Origin: Ceraceosorus guamensis
Taxonomy: Eukaryota; Basidiomycota; Exobasidiomycetes; Ceraceosorales; Ceraceosoraceae
DNA length: 64,000 nucleotides
Assembly (NCBI RefSeq): GCF_003144195.1
Contig: NW_020290005.1
Span: 372,001-436,000, forward strand
Reading direction: 5' to 3'
Shown here: positions 34,875 to 46,409 of the stretch, piece after piece
Layout: the number at the start of each line of letters is the position of its first letter
How positions within the stretch are numbered: the stretch's first letter is position 1
Made by a program: the position numbers and the translations under genes
The notes under the pieces: generated by a model
What the model was told of the DNA's origin: nothing
Databases searched by the model: none
Seen by the model: only the letters and a program-made list of their open reading frames with translations

Positions 34875-37057
34875 TCAGCTGGGTACCTCCCCTCTAGATG
34901 CGGCCGCCTTCACAGGTTCTGCGCATGGTGCGAGATGCGCGAAGAGGTGCCAGTACTCAGCTCGTGTCAGCAAAGACGAGGGTAGTAGCGCCGCTACAAA
35001 ATTTGCCTACTCGCGCACACTCACCGAAATAAGCATGATTCATGGCTTCTTGAGCAGTCAACCTTTCGGCATGATCGTACTTCAAGAGACTGTCCAAAAA
35101 GTTGATGGCCTCGTTGGATACGTATCGCTGATTTTCGGATGTGATGAACCTTGACCAAGGTTTGCGTGTGTAGCTTTTCGACGCAGGGATGTGAGGGATG
35201 GATAAGCACAAGGCCGTGTCGTGCAGGAGGTACGAGCTAGCGCAAAGGCTGATACGCACCGGCCAAGAATTTCGTCGTATTGGGGATCCAGCTCGATATC
35301 GTACTTTTCGAGATAGGTATACAACTCGTCCGTACCGAGCACCTTGCAGATCTTGACCAGCTGATCATAATTATCATGCCCGTGGAAGAAAGGCTCCTTG
35401 CGGAAGATCTGCAAAAGGACGGAGATGGCCAGTCGAAGGCGAAGCGTGAGCAGAACGTCTTTGCTGAAGACTGCGCCCACACCGCGCGTGCGTACTCACC
35501 ATGCTCGCAAACATGCAGCCCAGACTCCACATGTCTAGTGAGTAATCATACTCTTGGAAGTCTACTAGCAATTCTGGTCCCTTGAAGTACCTCGATGCGA
35601 CACGAACATTGTACTCTGTGTACGGGTGGTAGAATTCCGCCAATCCCCAGTCGATGAGCCGCAACTGAAGACAGCGGCAGTGTGAAAGAAAGAAAGAGGT
35701 ATCAGCAGCTGTCAGAGCACCATCCACGCTAAACCTGGCGGCTCCTTTGCTGCTACTTCGCTTGGCGCCCTCTGCAACTCACCTGGCGCTTCTCGTGGTC
35801 AATCATAACATTGTGCGGCTTTACGTCTCTATGCATGATGCCTCGCGAATGAGCAAAGTCGAGCGCCTGAGTGGAATCAACAACCAATCTATCAGTGCCA
35901 AATTTTGACGCTGCGGACCGCCTTCGACTCGCGCTGCCTGCACGCACCTTGAGCAACTCGTAGATGTAAAAGCGAACGTCAAAGTCTGTGAATTTGGGGT
36001 AGAGCGTCTTGAAATCGGTGTTGTTGACGTATTCCATGACCATCGAGGGAGTCTTCGACTGCGAATGTAAAGTGGCAGGCATTCGCTGGTCAGCGCGCGA
36101 GTGAACGCGAGCTTTGCAATGCCCCGGCATCGGCGGCTCTCTTGACCTTCATCGACGTTGGCAGCATCCGTCTCAACCTCGCCCATTTGTGCGCGACTCG
36201 ACCGGAAGTACTCACCTGCGGGTCCCTAACAACGTCCAACAAGCCAACAACATTAGGACCACCGGCCAAATTTTGCAAGATTTTGATTTCTCTCTTGATC
36301 TTTTTCTTCTTTACAGGTTTCAACACCTTGATGATGCATTTTTCCGGTCCACCCGTGGCACCCAATCCGTGACCAGGAGAAGCACCAGCCCCTGACCCTC
36401 CGCCGACCGCGGTGCCTGCTACATTTACACCTTCAAACACTTCGCTGTATTTGCCTCGCCCGACTTTGCGAAGAATTTCGTAATTATCTTGTGTGCCCCT
36501 GCGATGTGTGATGAAACAAGGCGCATTGCGTCAGTAATGGCAATGGAACTCGGATATGAGCACGAAAGCGCATATTTCACGCACCATTGCACCACGAGGT
36601 TGTCTGAAACGAAAGGAGGCGGGAATGACGCGCAAAATCAGAAAAGTTCGGGCATTGGCAAGGCGAGGCTTGGCTGAGAGTTCCAAAGCATCATCGAAAC
36701 TTGTTCTGGAGATTATGCATGCCACTTTTGGGGATTCGATGGGCAGGAACATCGTCGCGAGAAGGTGTGCGCTTCTGTTGATGGCTGTCTTACTCGTGCC
36801 ACAAGTTCCACATGCTGCCCCAAGTGATGTGTGCGATGCTGTTCACATTCATGAGCGCTGTATGTCTGCCCCAATCTTCCGGCACGAGGATGTGCATCGT
36901 ACCACATAGCATAAAAACGCGCTCACCCAAAGGTTGAGCCAGCCGAGCGAAGCGAAGCAAAGCAAAGCAACTCACCGTAATCCCACCACTGCCTGCCAAA
37001 CTTTTCGTTGGCACCCGCATACACCCTGGCTACGCTCCGTCCGGGAACAGCCGTCAT
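34875..37057 (-). CDS. CKA1: Casein kinase 2 catalytic subunit alpha
   Basis: Constitutive acidophilic Ser/Thr kinase of nucleus and cytosol. Nine exons phase perfectly: 37057-36976, 36603-36585, 36498-36216, 36058-35948, 35866-35783, 35664-35500, 35408-35260, 35173-35025 and 34918-34875, giving 361 aa. The start [20 protein letters not shown] matches the family N-terminus (SVARVYADVN). Exon 2 is only 19 nt and supplies DNLVVQW, needed for the family segment before [20 protein letters not shown]. Kinase motifs seen: glycine-rich loop [11 protein letters not shown], a basic cluster [15 protein letters not shown] typical of CK2, catalytic [12 protein letters not shown], the CK2-specific DWG ([12 protein letters not shown]), and [14 protein letters not shown]. 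The C-terminus [17 protein letters not shown] is short, as in fungal CK2 alpha. Intron 1 is 372 nt, longer than other introns here. Confidence 0.96.
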
Positions 37058-38454
37058 ACTGCTCTGACGCCTATCTCGACAGGTTCGATTTGAAGCACCA
37101 CGATGGACGACTGAAAGCGTGACGCGACCCAGCGGTCTGACCGATTGCGCTGTAGCTGAGAGTCAAGGTCACCGGCTGAACCTAGTGGGTTCCAAGATGA
37201 GCTTCAGCGACAGCTCAGTCGAATCCCGGAGCGGAGCGTCGTCGTGTCTTGAGGATGAAGCAGCGCTGCCTCTCACGCTGTGCGAAAGAAACGCTGGGGG
37301 CCCAAAAGAAAGTGGCGGGAGGGAGCTCGGAGAGGGCGCTCGGCTTGCGACTTCGGAAGAATTTTGAATGTCTCTACTTCGTGGTCGCGGGACTCGTGAC
37401 CGTGCTTTGTGAATAAAACCGGCGCTCAATGTCAAGAGCTCGGGTCGAAAGAGGGCGCTGAGGAAGAAGGAACGGTGTCGAGTCGAGCTTACAAGAGGAA
37501 CGAGGTGAGATCGATGACTTGAGCCTTGACTCGCAGCTCCTCCCAAAAGAGGGAGATTCCACTCACATTCAGATTTCACCATTGGAACTCACGACTGCTG
37601 TGTGACTCTTCGACTATAGAGCCTACTTACTCACCACTCACCACTGTGACTTTGACTCGACCGCCGCCTGCTGAGCATCAATCGATCGCTTTTCAGCGAG
37701 CGCAGACGCAGAACACGCGCGCACGCACGCACAAGCATGCACAGATCCTGCCATGCGCTCGGACGTACGCGCGGCGCGCGAAAGAAAGCTTTGAACCGCG
37801 CGCACTGCTGCTGATGCGCTGGGCCGGGATCCCTTTTGCCGCGGTAGCTTTTGCTGCGATGCAGCGCGGCGAAGGTATTGGTTTAATTGCATCATCAGTA
37901 ATTAAATCGCTTGATTTATGCGTCACACTTTCACTCTGCGCGTTATTTCGATTAATCTAACTATTTGTAGCTCGTGTAAGCATTTTTTTTCAATTTCGTA
38001 TCAGCTTGCTCATGGTTTTGTACCTGCCTTGATCAGAAAGAGCATATCGTTCTTGATCACTGTAAGCCCAAGTTATCGTCCGATCATTAAAAATTCCTTG
38101 AAACCAAACGAAGAGTCAAGAGTGCACACGACCGAAAGTCAAGAGTCTTTTGGGTACCCAGACCCAACAAAGCCGATCGAGCCGTCAACTCGAGTCCTTC
38201 ATTGCAAACTCGGAGTCGCTCTTGGGCCGTGATTCGCCATCTACAGCGCATACCACATCCAGGCAGCCCAGTCTTGCTGATCAAGGTGGCTCGATAACTG
38301 CAGCAGGAACGCATCGAACAGTTGATGCGCTCTCCCTTGCCTCACTCAACCTTCAGTGCGCTCGTCGTGAGCGTGAGCACAACTTGCTTTGCTCGGACCA
38401 CCCTGCTTGAGATCACAGCCACCTCTAGCACTCCATAGCTGCCCACAACAAATC
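37058..38454. other. Divergent upstream region of CKA1 and the SF3b2 gene
   Basis: About 1.4 kb between two divergent housekeeping genes. A few TCACGA-type words lie near 37387-37397 and 37590, and there are A/T-rich stretches near 37870-38100. No gene was found. Confidence 0.4.
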
Positions 38455-40471
38455 ATGGCCGTCGCACAAGCAACTACTTCTGACCCTACATCACAGTCCG
38501 CCAACGGTAATGCGCTGTCGAATGGGGCTCACAAGGGCAGTGGAAAGGGCAAGACCCCTTTGACAAAGAATGCGAAGAGGAGAGCAAAGAGAAAGCAAGA
38601 TGGGCATGATGTTTCGGAGAGCGAGAGCGATAGGGAGGCTGTGAGTGTAGCGTTTGCGCAGCGTATATCCTCGATCGTGTTGGCGCCGGACGATGCTGAT
38701 CGCGATCCGCTGCGCCTCCTCGTCTCGCAGTCGGTCGCGCCCGCACCCTCTGCCAGCAATGGCAAGACGAACACGCTGGCTGGAAGCTCGACGGATGGCG
38801 AAGCTTCAGGCTCTCGCCCAACTCCCGCCATGTTCGACCTATCAAGCTTAGCTGAGGCGCCTGCTCCTGACGACCCAGCCTTCGCAGAGTTTCAGTCCGT
38901 CTTTGCGGCATTCAAAGGGGACGAAGGCGCAGAGGGTCAAGCTGGCGGAGTGGATGGGTCAGGTAATACCAAGGGAGAAGTCATCTACAGCGACGATGAT
39001 CAGCTCTCCGACTCTGAAGGGGAAGAAGGGGCCGATGGGGCAGCAATAGAAGCGGCAGTACTTTCGAAGAGGAAACAAAGGAAATTGCAAAGGCTGAGCG
39101 TGGCCGAATTGAAGCAGTTGACCTTCAAGCCTGAATTGGTGGACCAGGCGGATGTGACTGCAAAAGATCCTCTGCTGTTGCTCCATTTGAAGGGCACGCG
39201 CAATGCCGTACCCGTCCCTCCTCATTGGAACCAAAAGCGGGCGTACCTGCAAAACAAGAGGGGCATCGAGAAGCCACCCTACCTGCTGCCGAGCTACATC
39301 GCAGCGACGGGGATAGCAGAGATGAAGGATGCGCTCAAGGAGAAAGAAGGGGATCAGAGCTTGAAAGCCAAAACGAGGGAAAGGGTACAACCGAAGATGG
39401 GCAAAGTGGACATCGATTATCAAAAGCTGCACGATGCCTTTTTCAAATTTCAACATCGACCTGACAGTCTGACTGGGTATGGCGAGACATACTACGAGGG
39501 CAAAGAGTACGAGACGAAGTTTACGCAGCGCAAACCTGGTGCGGAACTTTCCAACGAGCTGAAGGAAGCTCTTAGCATTCCTCCTCTTGCACCTCCACCT
39601 TGGCTCATCGCCATGCAAAGATTTGGTCCTCCTCCTTCGTATCCTCACATCAAAATTCCCGGTTTGAATGCCCCAATCCCTCAGGGCGCTCAGTGGGGCT
39701 TCCATCCAGGAGGGTGGGGCAGGCCTCCGCTTGATGAGTGGGGCATACCGATCTACGGTGATGTGTTGGGCACGGGCGAAGAGCAGACGAAGGAAGCTCA
39801 GCAAGCTTTCGAAGATGAAGTCAGGAGAGATCGGTGGGGCGAGCTGGAGCCTGAAGAAGAGGAGGAAGAGGATGAAGAGGACGAGGAGGACGAGGAGGAT
39901 GAGCAAGAAATGGACCAAGATGCTCAGATACGTGAAGGATTGGAAACTCCTCTGCCAGAAGGGATGGAGACGCCTGGAGGTTTCCAGAGCGTGACCAGCA
40001 CTGTGCCCGGCGGCTTGGAAACGCCAGACTTCATCGAACTCAGAAAAGGAGCAAGAGGAGCTTCGACCCAGTACGGATCAGAAACGCCGGAACAGCGAAA
40101 CCTCTACCAGGTGGTTCCCGAACATCAGAATGTTCCAGGAGGCGCTGCGAAGGGCTTCATGCCCAGCGATAGAGGCTACGACTTTGCTAGTCTCGCTACT
40201 GCCGGTGATGGAGGTAACGTTCTGGGCAGGGAGGATCATAGAAGCAACAAGGTGAGCAGCACTCACGATCATGTGAGCGGATTGCATCATCTTTGCGTGG
40301 TCGCTCACCCACACTGTGGTGGTCACTTGCCTCTGTCCGTCGATGCAGCGCAAGGCGGACGACGTCCAACTGGCTCTGTCTCCGGAAGAGATGCAAGGAC
40401 TCAGCAAGGAAGAGCTTCAAGCTCGTTACGACGCCGCGAGGGCAAAGAAGGGAGAGAAATTCAGGTTTTGA
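38455..40471 (+). CDS. CUS1: Splicing factor SF3b subunit 2 (SAP145 / Cus1)
   Basis: Part of SF3b in the U2 snRNP, which holds the branch-point region during spliceosome assembly. Two exons, 38455-40251 and 40349-40471, give 639 aa. The ATG at 38455 opens a low-complexity N-terminus with a basic stretch (KNAKRRAKRKQDG). Then come the DUF382 and PSP regions: LSVAELKQLTFKPELVDQAD, DPLLLLHLKGTRNAVPVPPH, WNQKRAYLQNKRGIEKPPY, LPSYIAATGIAEMKDAL, YQKLHDAFFKFQ, LTGYGETYYEGKEYE, PPLAPPPWLIAMQRFGPPP, YPHIKIPGLNAPIP and WGFHPGGWGRPPLDEWG. A long Glu/Asp run follows. The second exon gives QLALSPEEMQGLSKEEL and the C-terminus GEKFRF, similar to the human KEFKF end. A 319-residue frame on the opposite strand is a composition shadow of the acidic coding sequence. 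Confidence 0.95.
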
Positions 40472-40839
40472 GCAGTAGGATGTCTCGGGCTTGAGGCATG
40501 CCGTCAATGTGAGCTGCTGTCACCTGACTAGTGGCCCAAGACTGGCCACGGACGATCTTCTCGCTCGCAATTCGATCGCATTTCGGATTGGTACGTTGGC
40601 CTTCGAGAATCACTGGTCTGCGACTCGGGGTCTGACGCCCACGAACAACCTGGCCCGAACCGCGTGCGGTGTCTTGACGCGACGGTGCCAAAGCCTGAGA
40701 CTCGATGGTCGAGCGATGGTACAATCAGACGCACTGGCGCGATATGCAGCATATCGGTTGGTCGGTGAAAGGAAGGCGAAGCATAGAAAGATGGAGCAGG
40801 TGATTTCATTGGTGCGTCGCGACATTTTGAGGCCGCTCT
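40472..40839. other. Short intergenic gap between convergent genes
   Basis: About 370 bases between the SF3b2 stop and the monooxygenase relic. Nothing beyond 3' untranslated sequence is recognised. Confidence 0.4.
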
Positions 40840-41990
40840 TTATCGTCGGATCGCATCTTTGCTCCATTGAAAAGCTGCCTTCTTAGCTTCGCCGTCTTGA
40901 TCGCCGGCATCATCTAGTGGAGGGCCTCTACTGGCAAAGCTGGCGCTCAGTTGCTGAAGCACCTCCTTTGGGTCCGTGGACTTGCCTTCTTCCGCAGCAG
41001 GCAAGAACATTCGAGCGTTAAATTCGGAGATCTCCGCAGCCTCTTGGTTTCGGGGAAGAACTTTTTCGTGAAATTCGTGCAGAGCGGTCTGTAGGACAGA
41101 CGAGGCGTTCGCCTGGCCTCCCTGGCTGCTGGAGCGTGCTCGATACGCTCAACAACGCGTCGCAGAGGTCTGCACTGTCTGCCATAGCTTTGTTCACGCC
41201 TTCGCCTGCAAAGGGTGAAATTGCCAAGCGCGCATCTTTAATGACCACAATGCCCGTCTTGGAGTTGTCCTCGTTGAAAGTGATTCCACCAGCGACGTCC
41301 AGAGGTGTGATCATGAATCGCCGAATAACGGATTTGTGGTTGACATCTCCCTGCAGCAAGATGGAGCGAAGTCTGGTGGCATCCCTTTTGCCCTCCGGCA
41401 ACAGCGAAGCAACCTTGCACAGCGATGTCTGCACATCGTCCTCCTCTTGCGGAAGGTGTGGATTGTTTGCGTCGATCCAGTCATAAGGTTGTCTGACCAT
41501 TGTGTGTATTCTGCACAGCCCCGCATCACCTCTGGGACTTCTTGACCAGCCGCTCGAAGGTTGGCCAAATAATCGCGCGTCTCGGCAGAGGGATTGTTTC
41601 TTTGAATGACCAGCACCTCGGTCCCACCGACGGAAAAGCATAGACCTGCGCCCACCAACGAGTCGGCGAATCCTTCTGTATCATTTTGGAGAAGTCGCCA
41701 GCGTGGTCCGTCTTCGTCCTGCACGATGCGAGGAATGAGCAGGCTTTCGGCCCATGTGATGCCGTTGTACACCGGCGCAATAGACCAGTCTCTTTCAGAC
41801 CCCTTTGCCCAGAACCGGGATGGAGGTCCAGTGTACCGCCCGCCCATCAACGAGCATCGAAGGATGCCTCGAGCTCGTAGACGCGCAAATGTGAGGCTGG
41901 TACACCTTTGGCCAGCAGAAGATTAGCCAACGTCAAGCCCGCGGGTCCACCTCCCGAGATGGCGACGTGGAATGGAAAGGGGTCAGAACG
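40840..41990 (-). pseudogene. Decayed FAD-dependent monooxygenase (TetX-like flavoprotein family)
   Basis: Fragments of one flavoprotein appear in the correct order but do not form one frame. The N-terminus HVAISGGGPAGLTLANLLL carries the FAD-binding glycine motif, with no in-frame ATG before it. ELEASFDAR runs into a TGA, and the same frame continues with the family block WAGGTLDLHPGSGQ. In family members about 110 residues separate that block from the next one (VYNGITWAESLLIPRI, SLVGAGLCFSVGG, VLVIQRNN). Here the two are adjacent and in different frames, so an internal deletion is likely. A further frame change lies near 41.5 kb. The second FAD motif reads IKDARLAISPFAGEGVNKAM, where the family has GDAAHLM before PFAGEGVN. 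The C-terminal part looks normal: an intron at 41146-41089, then LHEFHEKVLPRNQEAAEISE and a stop at 40840. It could instead be an intact gene with unusual splicing. Confidence 0.6.
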
Positions 41991-43610
41991 AGACACGGGG
42001 CAGAGTATGCAAAGGGGACAGGACTCGTGAGAAATTGGGGGAATCTGGAGCAATTTGACAAGGCGACGTTCGCTACGGCTCCACACGATCTGCGACAGAT
42101 GTGTGGATGGGTATTTGAGCGCCGGCCAAGAGCCGGATTATCCGTTGATCGCCCTCTGCGACATCGTGGGTGTCACCACGGAGCACTGTACTGTGAGGAT
42201 GAGTCTAGGCTAGCGCGTAGCAGACAACGCACTGCGCTATCCTCTGCAACCCGGCGGTTTGATGCGCGAGATTTCGAAGGTTGACAGCGGCAGTGTCATT
42301 GCTGGGCGCACACATGCCATGCTGCCTGCGCAGGGAGCTGTCAATTGTGCTTGCACGATGATCCCTCTGACTTTTGATGGTCTGCTGGGCACGAACGGCA
42401 AACAGTCGAGGGGGCTGGGCTTGTATTTATTCGACTCACGAATGAAGACCGCCCCCGCGTACCCATGCACGCTTCCACTCGCTCGGCAGGAAAGGCAAGA
42501 ACGGGACAAAGAGCTCAGTCGCCTCTATTCGTCACATCCAATGTCACTGGCTGGGCGTCATACGTCGTACTGCTGGCAGCTTCGCCCCATAGACATCCAA
42601 AGCGGGTGCACGCCCGAGGATCATCCTGATTGAGCCGAGCCACGATATGAAGAGCTCATGATCACGGAAGAGGTCCGAGCTTCGGATCGTGAATTGAATG
42701 CAAGAAAGCCGCTTCGTAGAAGAGCAAGACTACTCACTCACTCATGACTGCATGGGCTGGTACAGGACAGCGCAGCCACCTGGTTGGAATCATTTCACAA
42801 ATCACGAATGCACGGTCATCTTGAATCACGAATTCAATGATTCAAATTTGATCCCGTGCCCACGACTGCTGCTGATGCGCGGCGCGGTAGCAGAGAGTCA
42901 TCAGAGTCACGTAAGGGGCGGTGCTGGCAGAGGAAGGTTTGCATGGCCGAGAGATCTCACGTGACTTGGTGGCGCACGGGCTGAACCGGCAAATCCGCGA
43001 TGCACATCAGATGGGATCCGAGGTGGCGTTCAGAAGTCGTGCATATGCAAATCGGCAAGTCAGCACTTGGACAGAGCCGATATGAATTTCACAGCCCAGG
43101 GTGTTGAAACTGTGGCAGTCACATGGGAGAGACATTCAAAATTCACAGCGTTTGGGGGCAGTTGACTTTAGTCGCCGCAAAGCTCAAAGGGGGATCAAAC
43201 CCCACTCAAATCGCGCCTCATATGCTGCAGGTCGTACGCCCGGTGCAGCAGGGTACTCGATAGCCGCGGTACGCCTGACTGCGCATTTCACGTGTGATTG
43301 ATGCTGATAATACCGGCACTTTGTCGGACCGCGGCAGGCCTGGATCCAAGTCCACTTAATCGACCATCTGATTGATACACATGCATCAGCATCAACTTAC
43401 TTGCGCTTTCCAACAATCATATTCACATCATCTTCAGCGTGGCCAAGGGCTCCACTTAAACTCATCGGCTCGAATACTATTGCACCTCTCCTGTGATTCA
43501 AAATCGCAATCCTCCTCATCAATTCTTAAGGCGCCGCCTCGCAACACATCTCAACAAATGGTCAGACGCGTTCGCAAGGAACAGTCATACTCACGACTGC
43601 AGCAGGCAAC
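41991..43610. other. Gene-free stretch with dispersed repeats
   Basis: About 1.6 kb between the monooxygenase relic and the F-box gene. It includes a cluster of TCACGAA copies at 42795-42850. No supported gene. Confidence 0.4.
42795..42850. repeat. Cluster of TCACGAA words with a palindromic copy
   Basis: AATCACGAAT occurs twice. The second copy sits inside TTGAATCACGAATTCAA, which has 6-bp inverted arms, and TGATTCAA follows. Confidence 0.6.
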
Positions 43611-45138
43611 ATGAACATCATGGAAGCATTACTGCATCCCATCGTCTCCATCTTTGCGCCTCTACCAGCTCTGCAACAGCACTTGACGCCGACCGGTAGG
43701 GTTCCCGGAGCAGCGCTTCGAGTCCCACTAGGAATAGCTCGCAGCATAGCCAACTTTTTCGCTCTTCTCCTGGGCACCCACATTCTCCTGACCATTCATC
43801 TGTACAGGATCATACCAAAAGCTACTTACGGGTCCGCAAACGCTCAAGGCGCGCAGTTGGAAGGCAATGAAGATCGCGATGGGTTCACGTATCCGACGCA
43901 TCGGAGGCTTACTGCCGCGAGACAGAGACTTGAAGGGCCTACTGCGACCTTGAGGAGAGCGGTTCGAGAAAGGGGACTGCAGATGGTACAAGCGATGCAA
44001 AGTCATGGCGGGTTAGCTGCGTGAGTAGAGTGCAGAGCTCGTGCCCGCATGTCCGTGTTCGTTGGCTGATAATCTGACCATCTCTGTTGCCGCGGCCTTC
44101 AGCGCGCTCGTCACTTATCTGGAGCTCGCTCCCGAGACGCCGCAGGCCGTCTCGCCGATATTTGCTCGGCTGCCAAGCGAGATCATCACGCTGATCTTGA
44201 TGTACGCGGCATCTCCTCAAGCCTCGGCTTCGTTGCCATCCACCATCGCCCAAGTCTCTTCGATTCATGCCTCGCTTCTAACCCCTCGTCTCTATCAGCA
44301 CGTGCATCTCCTCACCCCTCGTTCCGTGCACCTTCTCCGACGAACGCTAGCGCTACACCGTCCAGATCTAGGTCGACAGATCCGCAGCATCCACGTCAAA
44401 GCGCCCCATCCAGGCGCGCTTGAACAGATCCTTTTGGCGATTCCCAACCTGCGCGCACTCTCTCTCTCCGCTTCAGCCCACGACGCCTTCTGCCTGTCTT
44501 CGGGTTCAAGAATATTCGATTGCGCCACCCCTTCGCTCTTGCATCTCGATTGCGTGCCTTCGCCTTTACCCGTCTTCAGGAAGGTGAAGCACGCCGTCTT
44601 GTCTGTTCGACACTTTGATGTGATGACAGCAAGGCAAGTTCGCACCGCCTTGCCTTCGCTTCGGACCATCGAGATCTGGTACGACCTAGGCACCAATGAC
44701 TTGGGTCCTCATCCGTGGAGTATGGGAGGAAGACCGCGCGCGGGTCTTTCCACTGTTGCAGAGGCTTTGCGTGTCCTTCGCTCCGAAGGCAAAAGGCTGG
44801 AAGGTGTGACGGTGTGGGCCAACGTTCGCATCAAAGGAGCCCTCAAGCGTCGACTAGGGTCTGTAAAGGACGAGGAGCGCGGAAATTACTACAGCATTCT
44901 GATGGAGCCCGCGTTGGAGAGGCAGTGGATCTCTGTTGACGAAGATGGATCGGAGAGGCCTTCCTTGGTTGTTGCTAGGCCCTCCATCGTGCGGACCGCC
45001 TCAGCGGCCGCAGCAGATGACCTGCTAGTGGACAGGGAAGATGAGCCTGCACCGCTGAGAATCTTGAGGGCTGATCGCCTCAGAGCTGTTGCAGGAGAGT
45101 GGAGCGAGAGCCAGCTTGCCAATGCGTGGCAGCTTTGA
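43611..45138 (+). CDS. F-box-like protein with a hydrophobic N-terminal segment
   Basis: Two exons, 43611-44020 and 44103-45138, give 481 aa. Residues 45-68 (SIANFFALLLGTHILLTIHL) form a strong hydrophobic stretch that could span a membrane. Exon 2 begins shortly before an F-box-like helix, IFARLPSEIITLILMYAASP, followed by TIAQVSSIHASLLTPRLYQH. The remainder resembles the leucine-rich-like region of fungal F-box proteins (LLAIPNLRALSLSASAHDAF, LPSLRTIEIWYDLG). F-box proteins usually recruit substrates to SCF ubiquitin ligase. The hydrophobic segment is unusual for the family and might tether the receptor to a membrane. The gene ends 140 bases from the convergent SLX4 gene. No specific orthologue is assigned. 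A second in-frame ATG lies at 43620. Confidence 0.75.
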
Positions 45139-45277
45139 AGTTCTTCTTCCAATCTTGTGTTCTTTTCTTGTACTCATAAGCGGCTGCGCCTCTCTAGTCG
45201 TGTACCACACTGTCTTCGCTGTAATGTATCTTTGATACCCCATACCCGCGGAATTGCTCGCGATGTGACGCCTTGAC

Positions 45278-46409
45278 TCAGTACCTGCTCCTCGTTCCTG
45301 TGAGCTCTCCCGTGTAGAAACAGATGCCCTGCATGTCGAGCCAATCTCGCAAGACATCCTTATTCTTGAGCCTTATGTGTGCCTTTAGAGCCACACTAGC
45401 GACCTCGTCGAAGGAGATTGGTTCGAGGAGCAGGATGCGACGATAAAGCTGGGCGTCTGCGCGCACTGCTTGCACCAATTGCGCAGACAGACTGGCGGAC
45501 ACGTCCACTGGAGCATTCTCGGGTTCACCCTCGTCCGAGTCTTCTCCTTCCTCGTCATTCTGACCACCTCTTGTTGTCTGGCCCATCGCCCGGGCTTCGA
45601 CCTGTCTTCTGAACCTCGAGCCGGATGCTCGTCGATTGAGACCCAGAGCGAGAGGCGCTTCGGAATCTTCTGCGGAAGATGCAGACGCTTCGGTGTCGCT
45701 TGACGAATCGATCACGTCGATCTGTTGGCTTGAAGCGGCTGCTTCATTGGTCAGCTGTACTGTCAAATCTCCAGCTTCTGCCTCTTCTCCATTGGCCACG
45801 CCCAGACTCCACTGGGATGTGGTGGCGGTCGTATCTCCGGCTGAAGAAGAGGGTAGCGGGAGTGCTTGATGGGCCTGCCTTTCTGTCAGCGGAGACGAGA
45901 CGGACGCGTTTTTGGAAGGAGCGGAATGGTTGAGCACGCGCCAGCAGGCTATCAGGTGCTCCACCAGCACATCCTTGTCTCGACCAGCTTTGAAGCCGTA
46001 CTTTTTGCACTCTGTCTGTGAGGTGTAAAGACGCGCTCGGGTCAGTCAAGCGAAGCCCAAACGCACGAGACGATGCAGACCGACTGACCTGTAGAGCTTC
46101 TAGCGACCACGAGACGTACTTGGGCATCTCTCCACTGGCATCAGTGTTGGTCCCATTGGTCGCAGGTCGAATGGGAGAGTCCTCGATTTCGATCGTTTCG
46201 ATCACGCGTTCCGCACCTCCGGCGGCGCATTTGTCAGGATCTAAAATAGCATCCCTGACCGTGGAGCCGGCGTCGTCTTTGGTATCACGACGCGCACGTT
46301 TTGAAAGGGGCTGATTGGTCATGCTTGGTTGTTTTCTGACGATGTTGCTGTTCGAGCTTCTGCCTGTGCTTGCTCCGCCGAGCGCATCCAACTCGTCCAG
46401 CAGCCCCAT
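45278..46409 (-). CDS. SLX4: SLX4-type structure-specific endonuclease scaffold (compact)
   Basis: SLX4 is the nuclear scaffold and activator of the SLX1 nuclease, acting on Holliday junctions and flaps. Two exons, 46409-46089 and 46015-45278, give 352 aa. Across the splice the product reads ALQTECKKYGFKAGRDKDVL then VEHLIACWRVL, a SAP-like helix pair as in the C-terminal half of fungal SLX4. The end, LYRRILLLEPISFDEVASVA then LKNKDVLRDWLDMQGICF, matches the SLX4 conserved C-terminal domain that binds SLX1. Between them lies an acidic, Ser-rich linker. The first 100 residues contain a basic patch (SKRARRD) and IETIEIEDSPI. No BTB or zinc-finger region is seen, so the protein is short for SLX4. 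The frame continues upstream without a stop toward 46622, so a longer N-terminus is possible. Identity rests on the two C-terminal blocks. Confidence 0.75.

Noticed and set aside
38959-39918. A 319-residue open frame antisense to the SF3b2 gene
   Set aside because: It mirrors the acidic GAR/GAA-rich coding sequence, giving Leu/Phe/Arg runs on the other strand. The sense strand has clear family motifs.
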